DNA of 64,000 nt from Harmothoe impar (lineage: Eukaryota; Annelida; Polychaeta; Phyllodocida; Polynoidae): contig OX381705.1 in the NCBI GenBank assembly GCA_947462335.1, forward strand, positions 4,020,703 through 4,084,702. Direction: 5' to 3'. The position numbers and the translations under genes were made by a program. How positions within the stretch are numbered: the stretch's first letter is position 1; each line of letters begins with the position of its first letter. Below are positions 63,305-64,000 of the stretch, piece by piece. Below the pieces are notes generated by a model that saw only the letters and a program-made list of their open reading frames with translations, made no database searches and had not been told where the DNA came from.

Positions 63305-64000
63305 GGCCGCAGCTCCCTCGATTCTTGGCCGAATTTCAAAATTCGACCGTTCACGCGATGCCAATGAAGTACTGAACCCACCTGTGATGTCCAATTCCAC
63401 CCTAGCTCTTTAGTTAATGATTGGTGAGAGTCCGTAATCGCCGAACGTTAAAAACGAGAGTCGTTTTTTTCAATTAAAAATGTGTAGAAAAAAAAGTTCT
63501 CTATGGAATCTCGCGTTGTTGACATCAAACTAAGCGCATTGTCAACAGCGTTGTTGAGTGTAAATTTCAGAGAATAATTCTCAGTGGTTATCTCATGGCT
63601 GTTGATACAAGAAAAAATGTTTGTTAATTTTTCGCTGGACGACCATCAAGAGTTTGGGCTTGAAGCACTAATTTTTTAAAATGCCTGAGTCGGGCGCTTA
63701 CCCTGGCAGAATCCATTCGGACAAGGTTTAAAACGTTACCGAGCAGTGCGCTTTTCAAAACGGAAAGAAAGCCTATGGGACTTACCATAGTGAAGGCAGA
63801 GGGTATCCCCGGCTCGGTCTTTCTCCCGCAGCTCCCTTCCCGCGCCGTCCCGGCTGGAGTCGCTCGTCCGAGACGGCCTTGGGAGGTCCCCGAGGAACCG
63901 CGACCGGTCCGTTCGCCACCTGGTGGCCCGTAGGGCTCACAGTTTGCAAGTTGCCGTTTGGGCGGCAAAAAACGAAAAAGGCGGCAAAACACCAACCGTG
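63305..64000. repeat. Last 1250-bp unit, cut by the window edge
   Basis: 696 bases of a unit are present, matching unit 43385 in its diagnostic variants (ATTTTTTAAAATG, CCATTCGGAC, GACCATCAAG). The array therefore continues to the right for an unknown length. Confidence 0.95.

Larger units (their letters stand above)
22161..64000. repeat. 1250-bp tandem array, 34 copies (33 complete)
   Basis: Head-to-tail units, counted from the GGCC(G/A)(G/C)AGCTCCCTC start, begin at 22161, 23411, 24661, 25911, 27161, 28411, 29662, 30912, 32162, 33412, 34662, 35912, 37162, 38412, 39662, 40912, 42135, 43385, 44635, 45885, 47135, 48386, 49636, 50886, 52109, 53332, 54582, 55832, 57082, 58332, 59582, 60832, 62055 and 63305. 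Lengths are 1250, with 1251 for 28411 and 47135 (one extra base) and 1223 for four copies. Copies differ by roughly 1-2%. Within a unit the order is AT-rich hairpin segment, donor-like sites, CpG-dense segment, acceptor-like site and 27-bp minisatellite. It does not match 5S, snRNA, histone or rDNA repeats known to me. The array continues past the right edge. Confidence 0.97.

Noticed and set aside
22161..64000. 5S rRNA, snRNA, spliced-leader or histone gene repeat
   Set aside because: None of the conserved sequences of 5S, U1, U2, U4, U5 or U6 is present. A CTTACCCTGGCAG stretch near 22553 resembles the U1 5' end, but the following bases do not match.

Overview
The window is eukaryotic, most likely from an animal genome, and lies in repeat-dense, heterochromatin-like DNA. 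No bacterial-style operon, rRNA, tRNA, snRNA or intact cellular gene is recognisable. About 97% of it is two unrelated tandem arrays, separated by 2.2 kb of unique sequence holding a decayed retroelement. The species cannot be named from the sequence. The evidence for a eukaryote is long higher-order satellite DNA, retroelement debris and consensus-like splice sites.

Region 1 (1-19935) is about 111 copies of an AT-rich 180-bp satellite that enters from the left edge. Each 180-bp unit is itself ten 18-bp subunits, so the structure is 18 bp -> 180 bp -> multi-kb blocks. Both periods are multiples of three. One minus-strand frame stays open for up to 596 codons and reads as a hexapeptide repeat of the form x-V-(N/T/D/S)-x-x-x. 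Recurrent amber stops and shared 1-bp indels break it, so it is probably satellite DNA rather than a gene. Duplicated blocks occur at offsets of 3959, 4139, 1800 and 1080 bp, and units decay toward the right edge.

Region 2 (19936-22160) is the only unique sequence. On the minus strand it holds a broken gag-like coding region (281-codon ORF, 181-codon ORF, then two further coding-like frames), each step shifted -1 from the last. A possible splice acceptor lies just upstream of its first ATG. It looks like ORF1 of a retrotransposon, perhaps of the DIRS/Ngaro type, and it ends exactly where the 180-bp satellite begins. A split 38-bp direct repeat and an AT-rich stretch lie between it and the second array.

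Region 3 (22161-64000) is 34 head-to-tail copies (33 complete) of a 1250-bp unit, four of them 1223 bp long. Each unit has the same order: an AT-rich segment with several hairpins, a CpG-dense segment of about 140 bp, a minus-strand open segment of about 320 bp bounded by acceptor-like and donor-like splice signals, and an internal 27-bp minisatellite. Diagnostic variants show that copies are mosaics produced by unequal exchange and conversion. Many short open frames appear in every copy, but they are by-products of near-identity and none is supported as a gene.
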